A DNA stretch of 64,000 nt, taken from contig JANVCC010000270.1 in assembly GCA_025345505.1 (NCBI GenBank), forward strand, positions 3,681,722 to 3,745,721, written 5' to 3'. How positions within the stretch are numbered: the stretch's first letter is position 1; every line of letters starts with the position of its first letter. The position numbers were made by a program, and so were the translations under genes. The notes under the pieces are model-generated. The model made no database searches and was not told where the DNA came from. It saw only the letters and a program-made list of their open reading frames with translations. Shown here one piece after another: positions 33,901 through 45,900 of the stretch. This stretch comes from Todiramphus chloris collaris (Eukaryota; Chordata; Aves; Coraciiformes; Alcedinidae).

Positions 33901-36900
33901 GGAAAAACAAGGTTATATTATTTGACAGCCTGGATTTTCCAGCTCTCAGGAACAATACTGAATCTTTTTTGGTCAAGCACAGGACATAGCTTTAAAAATT
34001 ACTTGCTTGAAGCCAAAAGTTGCCCTCTGTGCCACCAGTATCAGGACTAACTGCTCGGTGGGTACGGGTGTTATTGGAGAAGGTGTTTCTAGGTGTGCCT
34101 TTAGGAACCTAGTGGACAGCTGCATTATTCTGAAACTCACACTGTGCCCTTAAGGGGATTGAGCAGGAAACACAAGAGAGGGCAGAAGTGCCCTTCCATG
34201 CACCCTTTCTTATGGGGGAGAGAGGAGGTGGGCAGGGTGGAGGTGAGGAGGTCTGTCCTCTACCACCACGGATTGGTTTTCTTTGTGTGTTTGTCTTTTC
34301 TCACTGTGGTTGGTTTTTGTTTTGTTTTGTTCTTTCTGCAGGGTTATTTTAACTGCTTTTTCTCCTTTATTGCGGTGGGAAGGTGAGACAGGAAAGGGGA
34401 GGATGACAAAAAGTACATGGAGGCATTTTTGCTGCACAAAGAAAGGTATGTTGGAATCGTGTCTTCAATTTGGAGCTCTTTTCACTCTGGCAGTGCTGAG
34501 CCAAAGACTTGTCTCAGTCAGGAACATATTAAGACTCTGGCACGCTGTAATTTGGAACAGTTTCCTTCTGGCCATGTTTCAACGCTTATTAGGACCTCGT
34601 GATCAATGCCAGTTTAAGGAGGTCCTACCCTTCTCTTGGGTGGGGTAGGAAGGAGTCAGGGGTGATGGGCAGGAGCTTATGGAGAAGTTGCTGTGGCCAA
34701 AGTCCCCGTGATACCAAACGGCAGCCTTGGGTGCTGTGAAGTTGCCAGCTCTTGGGGTGCAGCTTGCAGCTGCTTTTCTTGCTGTCCAGCAACTCCAGGG
34801 AATGCTGCCGGTCCTAGGGGAGAAGAGCTGAGGTTCCACAAGAAGCAGCAAGAGTTCTGCACGAACGTGGGGGACTGTAACTTGGGGGTGAGGAAACCAC
34901 CGTGTAATTTTTCAGGCCGTGACTTTGTGGCTCCTTTGAACCATCTCAAGCATGTGCGGAGAGGTGGAGCCACCACACACAGAAGGCCTCTGTGGGTTGC
35001 AAGAACACACCAGATATCACCAGAGGAGATCTTAAATGCTGTCTTTATATATATTCTCTGAGGTCACATTCTTGCTGTAGTATGATTGGGGCTGCTTTTC
35101 AGCCTCTCTATGCGCGCAGAAAAGAAAGCTGAGTTTCTTAAATGAACATTTCTTCGGTGAGGATATTTAGTCAGCTGTTCAAAACGCATCTAATTTTGTC
35201 AGTTAATTTGATCTCTGCTTGGCACGACCTTTTGTCCCATTGATTAACACCTTGGAAATCAAATTCTTTTAATTCTGATTGTCTCCAGCTTATGCACCAG
35301 GCGTACTCTGGGCCTGAAACGACTAACATGTACTCAGCAATGAAAAAAAATCTGGTACTCAGATGTATCAGGTACCAGATCTCATGTAAAGACCTCTGTT
35401 GTCTCGTGGTGATGATGTGGTCTTTGATTAGTAATAGTTACTTTTTATGAGATGCCTCTTACCCCAGAGCTAGTGTGGAAAGGCTGCAGATCTGTTTTCA
35501 TTTACCAGCAATCCTCATCTCCTATCATGTTTACGCAAGGGTAGAATTCGTCCAGAATTTCCAAACATGGCCATGTAGAGCAAGCATCTTATTTGCAAAG
35601 GTATCAAGTGGTGAAGTTGGTTATTCAGCACATTTGAAAGTCAATCTGCCACTTTTAGGTAGCTGAGTATGGATGGTGAGAGACTAGCTACAGACACTCT
35701 ACTTTGGCTTGACAGGCATGTGAGACTTCACAAAATGGATCAGGCATCAAATGTTCCCTGAGAACAGAGGGAGGTTGTCTTATTTATTTTCAGAGGTGTT
35801 TCTTGCAGCACTTCTTTCCTTTCATCAGAAAGCCAGTTTCAGAAATTGCAAATGTTCACACATTTGTCCTAAATAAAATACACACGTTTTCCTGACAGAA
35901 ACACTTTCATCCTCAAAAACTTAATCTTGAATGAAAAAAAAAAAGAGAGACTACCACAAAGGAATGTTATAATAATGATGATGATGATGATAATGCTACC
36001 CCATGCCAAATACTCAAAGCTGCTTCATTAGTTCTTTCTTCTACCTTCTTCTAAACTACTTCTATTGTTTTAATCCAGTGATCATGCTGGTAAGGGGTGC
36101 TTCTTGAGCCACATTAGAGAAACCTTGTCCAGGCTTTTAGCTGGGATTCCTGATCTGATTTGTTCTCTGTTAATAACTGGTTAGGACCTGGAAATCTCTA
36201 TCAGACACCCGAATGCCACCCCACAGTGTACAAGGGCCCCTTCCTCTCCCCACCTGCCTAGGCAATCAATCACCCTATTTTAGACTGCTTTTTTCTTTTT
36301 TCTTTTTAATTCCATGTGGATGAAAGTAACAAACGAAACTTGGACTCACCCCATATCATACGATTGAGGAACTCCCCAAAGTTGTAGAAAGAGATGATGA
36401 TGGCGATGCTACCTGCAAAAAAGGCTGCTAGCCCAGCTGGGCTGAACAGGGCAAAGAGAGGATATACCCATTCTCCTGTTGCAGAATAAATCCACAGGAC
36501 CCTGGGCGAGGAGAGGAAATGACCTTTGGTTAGGACCATTTAGTTAGAAGAACCACTTTGTGATTTCTAACTCCTGAAGGGTCACGTCATCAAAACAATC
36601 TTGATACAGAGGAAAACCAGCCCAGCTGCCGATGCATCCCCTCGGCATTTGGCTATTTGTGGTGAAGCACACTTGAGCCACTGCTAAATTAGACGGGTTT
36701 CTCCTTTCTCTAGCTAGAGAAAGAAGGGGTAAGGCATAAAAATATGTGGATTTTTACCTTGCCTGTAAAAAAAAATAAAAAGATTCACTAATTCCCATGT
36801 AATGGGTCTCGCATTTTTAGACCTAAACAAACGTCCGTGCAGGAGCAATAAAGAACTTGGTGGGAGTTGTGTGTTGCCAAGGCTTTGGGTTTGTATTTTT

Positions 36901-39900
36901 TTATACCTTGGAGCATACCTCAGATTCCTGATTTACTCATTTTGATCACAGAATGGTTGAAGGTTTTTGGGTTTGGGTTTGGGCTTCAGTTTTTGGGCTT
37001 TAGTTTTGGGTTTTTTGTGGTTTGTTGTTTTGGGTTTTTGTTTGTTCTCCCCCCCAGGCTTTTATAAAAAGCACCCCCCAAGCTGCAAATACACATTGCT
37101 TGTTTCTTGTAGGTGTAATATACATGCAGAGGTTTATTATTCTTAAGATCTAATTTCACCAAATTTCAATTTTTGACAAGGTTTTACCTTGGATATCAGT
37201 GAGTCAGAAGCAGACAACACCCAGAATTTTGGGGAGGATAGACTGAGATTACAGCCCTGGGTATAACCAAAGCAGCTAAACTGCTATAGGATAATGGATA
37301 CAGATACCAGGAAGGGGTGATGTGCTGTTATAGAATAGCTGGATGCAACTGGGGGGTTTCTCCTGTCCTCTCGTTACCTGTCTGTTAATATTAACAGGAC
37401 TGCTGCATTCATTGGAATTAAAAAAAAAAGGCATCTCTAGGAAAGTATCAAATGGAAAGATCCAGAAAGGAGGAAAGAACATATTTGCCAAGTATGAGCT
37501 CTCTGAGAGTTAATTCAAAATTATCAAAATCTCTGTGGTTAATTTAAAATTAAAAGATTGTGAACTGAAAATGAGCATGTAGCAAGAGAAAAATATTTTG
37601 GCTCCTAACGGAGAGGGGATAGGGACACATTGCAGGAAAGCCACCAGTCTCTAGGTTTAAACTGGTGCGGAGGTTTTTGTTTGTTTGTTTTTAGTTTTGT
37701 GCAAAAAGAAAGCAGACAGGAGATTCTTTGCTGCCTCGGGAGGAGAGAAAGCAACAGTATTGAAGTCCCAATGTCTTTATCCAGTTATCAGGGCCCTGGG
37801 ACGTGGGGGACAAATGCTCTAAGGGACCACCTTCCACTCAGGACCCTGGCAGCACCATGCAACATCAATTCAGAGGAGACAATGGGAGAGCTCAAAGGTG
37901 TTGATGCTTGTGTTGATCCTCACCCTTTGATGAGGATTCAGGTCCTGGCATGAGCCAGTGTCTCCCGAGGGGTGGAAGTGCTGAGCTGATAGGGGCTTTA
38001 GGGGAAAGCATGGCACACATGACTGTGACAGTTGCCTGGAGAGCTTTCTGGTCTCAAAGACAGTAAAAGCCAAATGCTGTCAGAAGGCAAGCAAAACAAA
38101 GCTGGTGTTAAGCAACTGTGTGAACCAGAACATAGAAAAGGAATTGAAGAAGCTGTGGTCATAATCCTTTTAGGCTCTGGGCTGAATTAGGATGCCTCCT
38201 AACTTGGTTACCTTCTGTAGCAGTGAAGTTCATTGCTTCCACAGCCACTCTGATGGCTTTCAAATCACAAGAGCATTTAACCTGTGCGGTTTATATTCTA
38301 TTCCAGATTTTCATTCGATGGGCTGAAGGTAGTCTCTAGCTGACAGTGGGAACTGGTGGGTAGGAATGGGGAAGATAAGTTTCCTCATAGTCCCAGTGAC
38401 TTCTCAGAAATCTCCCTGCTGACCAGTTGTTCTGTATTCTTCACCCTAGGGCCCATCTGTTTCCTGAGCTCTGGAAAGTTGATATCGCATTGTGCCCTGA
38501 AGCTGTACAGACACGTTCCTGAGCTGAGTCTCAACATATGGTTTCTCCGGAGGAGAAACCCACCTGGACATGGAGATCCTGGGCCCCCTGCTCTGGGTGA
38601 GCCTGCTGGAGCAGGGTGAGGTCACCAGATGATCCCCAGAGGTCCCTCCCAACCCCCACCGTGCTGTGAGATTTAAATTCCCTCATGGGGTAAGTACAGC
38701 ATTAGGCTTTGTCTTACAAAGTAGATCACTTGGAGAAAACATTTCAAAGTCTGTAATTCTTACCAACTGATATAGAGAAAAGCGACAAATCCTAAAAGGA
38801 CCAATCCCTTCTTCTTTGCCGGGTAACGATGCGGCAGAGCAAGGATTTCCAGGATGGCAAATGGCAATACAGCTGTGTGCTGAGGAGAAAAGAGAGTCCA
38901 TCACTGACCGGCCATGGTGCTGAGCACCAAGCTCAAGAGGATGCTCATGAGCAGAAGATTATTTAACAACACTGAATGTAATTGTATACAAATGAGCGTA
39001 CTACTCTTTTGTTGTCGTTGTTGGTTTTTGCTTGTGGTTTGTTTTTACAGTGAAGAATGACCCCTGCAGTAACTAGCACGGACACTTTCTCATTAGTGTG
39101 CTGTAAGAAGTGCTGTGATGAGCTCTGCCCGTAGAACGACCTGCATTGCTTTGTCACAGGTGAGCTTTCCTTTTGCATTTTATCACGCGAGACATTTTTT
39201 TGGTAATTCCCATTAGAGTACAAAAGATATGGATGTTTATAGTTCAGTGCACTTGAGGATGTCAGAAGTCTCCTCCTTGAACTCATTAAGCAATTGCTGA
39301 GTTGCTTTCATGTTCTCGTCAAGTTGTTCTTGTATTTTATTTATTGTCATTTATTATTTAGCCCAGTGCAATTGCAGTGTTGAGCTTCTCTTTGTAAACT
39401 GAAAATCATGGGGGTAAACATTCAGAGGACTTAAATTAGCTGTGATTCATGATGAAGAAGGGACTTCAAACAAGCTTAACCAAGAGTTAGTAGAGAGTTA
39501 GCTTGATGGAAAAGCTTTTTGTTCTTCTCTTTTAAAGTGTTTGAATTTTATGAAGCCACATCAGTTTCAAGGGCTTTTGTGATGGTAACTGTCTGAGCAC
39601 AGAGGATTTTCAGCACAGGGCAGGCAGTTTGGTGGCAACTGTTCTGTGGTGTGCAGCTGCCTCCAGGAGGGATGCTTCTCACTGCGGGGACACTGGGAGC
39701 ACAGCAGAAGCCCTTCAGGAGCTGGATGTTAAATGGACAGTGTGGGGCTCTTGAGATGCTAACACCTCGACTTGTTGGCTGATTTATGGCAGCTTCAGAA
39801 AATAATTTGTCAGGGTGAAATGTCCTCACTAAAAGTTTCGTAACATTTCCCCCTGCAAGCAAACAACAGTTTTAAGTCACAGCACCTAGTACAGAACAAT

Positions 39901-42900
39901 GCTGGGGGACAGGACAGTAAAAACAATCAGTGAGATCATAGAAATCACAGAAAGGTTTGACTTGGAAGGGACCTTTCAAGCTCATTGGGTGCAAACCCCC
40001 TGCAGTGAGCAGGGACATCTGCAGCTAAAGCAGGTTGCTCAGGGCCCCATCCAACCTGAGATGAGGTGCCCCAATGAGTTCCTATTGGATAAAACCATAG
40101 CAACAACTGTAGCTGACTATTTGGTTAAATTCCTATTAATTAAGCAAATAGTTTCACGGGTAGATGGGGGGAGTAAGAAGGGGAGGGTGGCAGAGAAAGG
40201 GAGACTTTTACATGGAAAATAACAGCAAGAAAGTACGAAGAAGAAAGTAGTCCAGAGACAGGCATAGAAATCAGGACTGAATGTGTTGCTGTATCTCGAG
40301 AGAACAGGGAAAAGTAGAGGCTGTGAAGGCTTGAGGGGCTCATACAGTGATGGCTGTGATGGGCGAGTTCCCTATGTCCACCATAGGTAGGACTCATTTT
40401 TCCCCAAGAGAGGTGCATTTTGCCATCTATTCATCCAGTTTTATTTTTGGACACGTTATGAGCTTATTCCTAGCTGAAGCGAATGGCTGTATTCGTTAAC
40501 TAGATGAGCTTTTCGAAGGGCCTTTTAAACTTGCCGTGCAAATGCTTTCTTGAGACAGATTTCTGCAACAGTTCGTGGCTCCTTCAGGCACCCCCAGGAT
40601 GAAAACTTTCTGGTTGAGCATTTTTCCTTTGTGGATATAAAGCTTCTTCCTCCTCCCCCCCCTTCCTTCTCATGTACACATGCATGTGGGAAAAATCCCT
40701 TGCACTTGTGCTATCCCAGAGCTTGCTGGTGGCTTCCTGTATTTCTGCTGAGCCCAGTTTGCCCATGAACGGCAAAATCACGGTGGAATCTCCCAATAAC
40801 TGAGAGTGTTTATGAGAGCAGCTGGGTATTTATACCGCAGACACGGCTACGGGGTGCAAAACCTGCCCTTTGCCTACGACACGTTGTTGGCTTTCCCAAC
40901 ACTTTCCCTCTCGCAGCCGAGAGACGGAGACTTTGGCAGCGTCGTTAGTGATAGACCATAGAGCATCCTTCATATCTGCTGAAAGGCTTGAAAGACTTCT
41001 CAGATCCTTCTCAAAAAAAAAAAAAAAGGGGGAAAAAAAAAAAGATGTATTTTCTCATTGGAGTTATTTTTACTGTAGTTCTCTAGCTCATGCTCATTAA
41101 GTATATTTTCAACCCTATTTAGCTGTGCTCGATACCCTTAAACTGACATTTGTCTGAGGAGTGTGACATTTGTACAGGGCCAAATTCAAACGTACAGTTT
41201 TGCCTCTTGTCTTAAAGAAAACTTAATAATTAAGCTCAGACTGACACGGATCAAAACATTGGCAAAACTTGCTGGAAAGAGTGACTCAGGTTTTTTTTTT
41301 TTTAATTTCAATTAACAGTTTCTCAGTTTCGCATGTAAACAGTGAAACTGTCAAAAATAATTATCACAGAGGGAGGGAAAAAAAAAACCTATTTCACTCC
41401 AAGGTAAAGGAAAATGCACTAAAACAATAGCTGTGTGTGCTGATCAGGCTAGCAATGAGCTGCACTATCAGAGATATATTTTTTTCTTGGCAGGAACCCT
41501 GTTAGTACTTATTTTTATGTTCTTTGAAATATTAATGTATTTACTTGTCTCAACCTCTGCTTGTTGAGGAAAGCTTTCAGCTTACAGGTTTTGTAAGGAC
41601 GGAAGTCTTTTAAATGGCTTTTAAAATCACTGTTATTTGTACAGTGGAAAGATAAAATTTATGGGGCTTTCAAAATTATCAGAGGCGTTTTGTTAACTAA
41701 TCACACTCATAATCTGGACTCTGTTTCCAAGCATATCATTTAAAAATCCTTTGTGGCTCTTTCTGGCATTTATTTTAAACTTGGGCTTGGTTTCTTTGCT
41801 TCTTTCCTGACAAACTCAGGTGAGTCTGAACTAATTATAAAATCACAAAATTATTTCTGTTGCTCATAAGTTCTGCTGTATGAATACGGGGGGGAAAAAG
41901 TTTCTTAAGAGTATGCTGAACTTCATGTGAAACATTGGCATGTTAACTCACCTCCTGCAGAGAAGAATGAAATTATAACATTCTTTTGCTTCGATTTTTT
42001 TCTTTTTTTCCTACCCTGTGTTGTATGTTTCCCAGGATACATTTCAGGTTTATGAGTTTTAAACTGAGATAAATAGTCCACTCTGCATATTATTTCCACT
42101 CCTGGGTAAGACCACATGGAATTTTTACTTCCCATAGCCATTATTTTGACTAATTTGTGTTATTTGTTCAACATTACGTCCTGGTTTTGCTGTTGGGAAT
42201 ATAAGTAAAAGCAAATCTCCTAGGACTGAGAAGACAGGGCTGGGTAGAGCTTGTGCTCAGCTGCAGGCTCCAGTCTAGGCTGAGTTCTAAGCTCCCCAGA
42301 GCTGCTGAGATCACTCGTGCGCCAAACGCGTGCGTCGCAGTTTTTCTCGGTTTGACCCCGTTTGACTCCAGAGCGCAGGAAACGATGCCTGCTTTGACCA
42401 GAGCTGCTTGTTTCTCGTTTGTCTGCATTTACATACCCTCCGTGTCTGCTTTCCATTAATGTGGGAGCCTTGAGCAGAGGACTTTTTAATTTTTTTTTCT
42501 TTTTTTTTTTTTTTTTCCACTAACAATCCCCACTGGCCCGACCTAAACTCCACTGGGCACAGTTGGACACCTTCAGATGCTTTTGAAAAGCTGCCCATGT
42601 TTCTCCTCTCAGACATGTTCCCCGGGGAGCTCAGGTGCCCCCGGGGACCCGTGGACGATGCTCACGCTTGTGTTTTCTCCGTTGTTGTGTTACTCCAAAA
42701 GAAAAAGTAAAAACCCATTTCAGTGCTGTCTTATAAGGCTCGTGAAGCCAGCGTTCACTGGTTGACCCTTGAGGTGTTTACTCATTCAGCTCTGTAGGGA
42801 AAAGTCCTCTGGTCTGTGGAAATCTCCTTGGTTAGATGATTTCATAAACAATTACAGCCAGTGTTATCACAGCATCATAAAACTAAACGGCTTCTTGTCA

Positions 42901-45900
42901 CCAGAAACTCTATTCAGCTTGATACCCCTCATAACTTTCTGAATCTCTCTGTGCTCTCTCCTTCCTTGGCTTCATCTTGGAAAATTTCCCTCTTTTCATT
43001 TATTTTGCGATTTCATTTATTTGCTATTTATTTCATGCCTTCACTCAAATGCCCCCTTTAAAGTTTTCTTTTGTAATCTCTCCTTACACATTTTTTCTTC
43101 CTCTCTTTATTTTGCAGGATGGGAGAGGCTTAAGCATTATTGTTAATTTTATTGCTTTAACTAGTACATTGCCATATTTAATCAGTGAAATAATTCTCTC
43201 CTTGAGGTACTACCTGTCTTGTAGATTCTCAGCCATCAGTGCATTTTCAGGGAACCACAGATCGATTTTATCGGGTGGAGTGGGAGGCACAGGACTTGTA
43301 AAATCCCAGACTGGTTTGGGACTGGAAAGGACCTTTCAAGGTCATCTCATCCACCCCCCTGCAGGGAGCAGGGCCATCTGCAGCTAGAGCAGGGTGCTCA
43401 GAGCCCCGGGCAACCTCCCCTGCAATGGTGCCAGGGATGGGGCAGCCACCACCTCTCTGGGCAGCCTGGCACAGGCTCTCACCATCCTCAGTGTAAAGTA
43501 TTCCATCTCTCTTCCATCTCTCCAGCCTAAACCTCCCTCTTTTAGTTTAAACCATCACCCCTTGTCCTGTTGCTGTCACTGAGCAGGTGTGGGGACAAAT
43601 CAGGGAGCTTGCTCCACTGAACTCCAGCAGCTCTCCTCTCTGAACTGTCACCTACAGCCCATTCCTGCCCTTTCTACATCTGTTCACTCACATCTGAAAA
43701 ATGACTCCCCCCCAGCCCCTGCTTTTTTTCGAGACATGTAGGGTAGTTTGGGAGAGTTACTGTGAAAAACGTGTGAAACTTCAGACCAGTCGTAAGGTGA
43801 AAGACCTCCAGGGACATTTCCTGCGTGCACAGATGCATTTTTGGTCATCGGGCGCTGGCTGAATATCCCATTGCTTACTGGCAAACGCTTGGACTCCGCG
43901 TCGATGCCAGAATTTTAATTGCATTTCTCCCTGACATTAGATACGTAGCCTAAGAACCCGAGGTTGTGCTGCAGCTGGAAGCTGACACGAGCCTGAAGTG
44001 ACACATCCTTTGCTGTGGAATATTCGTCTCCAGCTGTTCCCTGGCGGGGTGGGTTACGGAGCCGGCACCTGCGCACGCCGGGGTAGCAGCAGCCGGGGAG
44101 GATGCCCTGCCATAACATTTGTCTGTGAAACACATACTTTCTCCCCGAGGAAACAGGCTTGTGTCAACAAAAGTGGAAACTTCAAAAAAAACCCCCCAAA
44201 AAGATATATATGGTAGTGCTGGGAAAAGCTTAAGCATCTTTGCTCTTAAATGTGTGTGGTGTGATTAATTTCACGTGCCACATCCCTCACGCACACATTC
44301 TTCTTCTTTGCCAAAAGCTGAATGTAATTGGAAGCCTCTGAATGTCCGTGGTTGCCAGACAGCTTAGAATTGAGATACTGTGAAATGCAAACAAATGGAA
44401 ATGTTTCTCTCCCATGTAAATAGGCAAGAATTGTTAAGCATTACATGATTCTTCTCGCAGTTGCTCTTTAAGATGGTGAGAGATGAACCCAAGGTGGTTC
44501 TTGTGTATGCCCGTGGAGCAGGAGTCCAGTGAGAATGGTCTGGACAAGCAGATTCTGTTCCACACACTGATTTGTACCCCCTTGTTTGGTCAGCGTTGAG
44601 GAAGCTTCCAAAAATAGCTGTAAGAAGCTATCAACCTTCACGTAGATGCCCTCACGTGAGAGTAAGAGTCATTTGTAGTCATAGAACTTATTTTCTTTTC
44701 CAGGCAGAGGTAAAATCATAGTGATCCAAAACACCATTTCTGTGGAAGTAGTTATGTGCACACTGGGGAAGGGAATGGTTTAGTTAGGTGGGCAGGACAC
44801 GAGCAGCTACCCAGAAGCTCCAAGATGAGAGGAGACCCGTCGAGTCTTGCTGGCATTCACTCTGTCAGGGCATTGGTGACTTGTTCCAGTGAAGGAGAAC
44901 TAACTGTATGCACCCAGGTTGTTCTTTCACTCCCTTGTATTTTCTTTTTACACTCAGATACTCTTCTCAGCTTTGGGGCAGATGCAAAGGAGCTTGAGAG
45001 GGCCAGGCCACGTGGGGTTTGGTGTCATTTTTGCTGCAAGTCTGACAGGTAAGTAATTTTTTTTCTTCTGTGCCTCCATTTACCATCCCTCCTTTTAAAA
45101 TTCTTAGTTATTTAGCTTATGAGGTCTTCAGAGCATGCACAGTTCAGAACTGTATGTCAGCAAAGTGCCCAGAACACTAAAATGCTGATATTTGGGGTTT
45201 TTTTTTCTTGAAGGTGTGAGGGTAACATGGCTACAGAATAAATTAGGAAAAGAGGTGGCTAAACTAAACTTAGACACAGCCTGAAAATAAAGCAAATTGA
45301 ACTTTTTATAAGAAAAATTGCATTTTACAAGAACTCTGCCTCACAGACTAAAAATATAAACCTCCTTTACAAAAAGGCAGTTGCACCATCGCCGTTTTAT
45401 GAACACATCTGGTCCATGTTGATGTGTATCTTTGCTGAAGATTAAAATGGGTTTGAGTGATCTCTTCTGACCCCCCCACTGCCCCTCTTCGTTTAGTGTT
45501 CAGTTCTGTCAGCCCCTTCAAAATGGAGCATTGCCCTAAACTGCCAGGAAGTTAAATAACACAGGCACGTGATTTAATCCGAGCTGTCCCCAGCAGTCAG
45601 TTATCTTCTCGAGAGTATCCAGGTGTTGCTTGAAAAGAGATGACTGGGAAAGAACTAAACAATTTCGCTGGACGAATTGGCCAGCATGGCTTTTGTCTTG
45701 GCCATCTCCCACTTGAAAAATAAAAGAAAAAAAAAAAGAAAAAAGAAAAAAATCATGCTTGAGACATAAGTGAGGTGTGTTGGGTTTTTTTTCTATCCAT
45801 CAAGCTCAAAGCTTTGTCTAAAGATGGTAAAATGTGATTATCCTAGGCAAACAGCAGTGGAAACTGAGGGACAGCCCTCGGGTTAAACTCAGTGGAAAGG

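Larger units (their letters stand above)
36502..38763 (-). other. ADTRP intron 4
   Basis: 2.3 kb, donor GTAAGA, acceptor CGCCCAG. Contains a G/T-rich low-complexity block at 36958-37048 next to a CR1 3'-end remnant. Nothing else recognised. Confidence 0.85.

Noticed and set aside
34603-34646. Alternative ADTRP last exon after a strong pyrimidine acceptor (CCCACCCAAG)
   Set aside because: Gives W-E-K-G-R-T... instead of W-G-D and a basic tail; the exon at 30873-30916 fits the family much better.
35700-35754. Alternative ADTRP last exon after acceptor TCTGTTCTCAG
   Set aside because: Frame stops after three residues (G-N-I) and lacks the basic tail.
40140-40418. Minus-strand frame rich in Ser/Leu with apparent hydrophobic segments
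   Set aside because: Flanks a CR1 fragment within an ADTRP intron, with no splice or family evidence.
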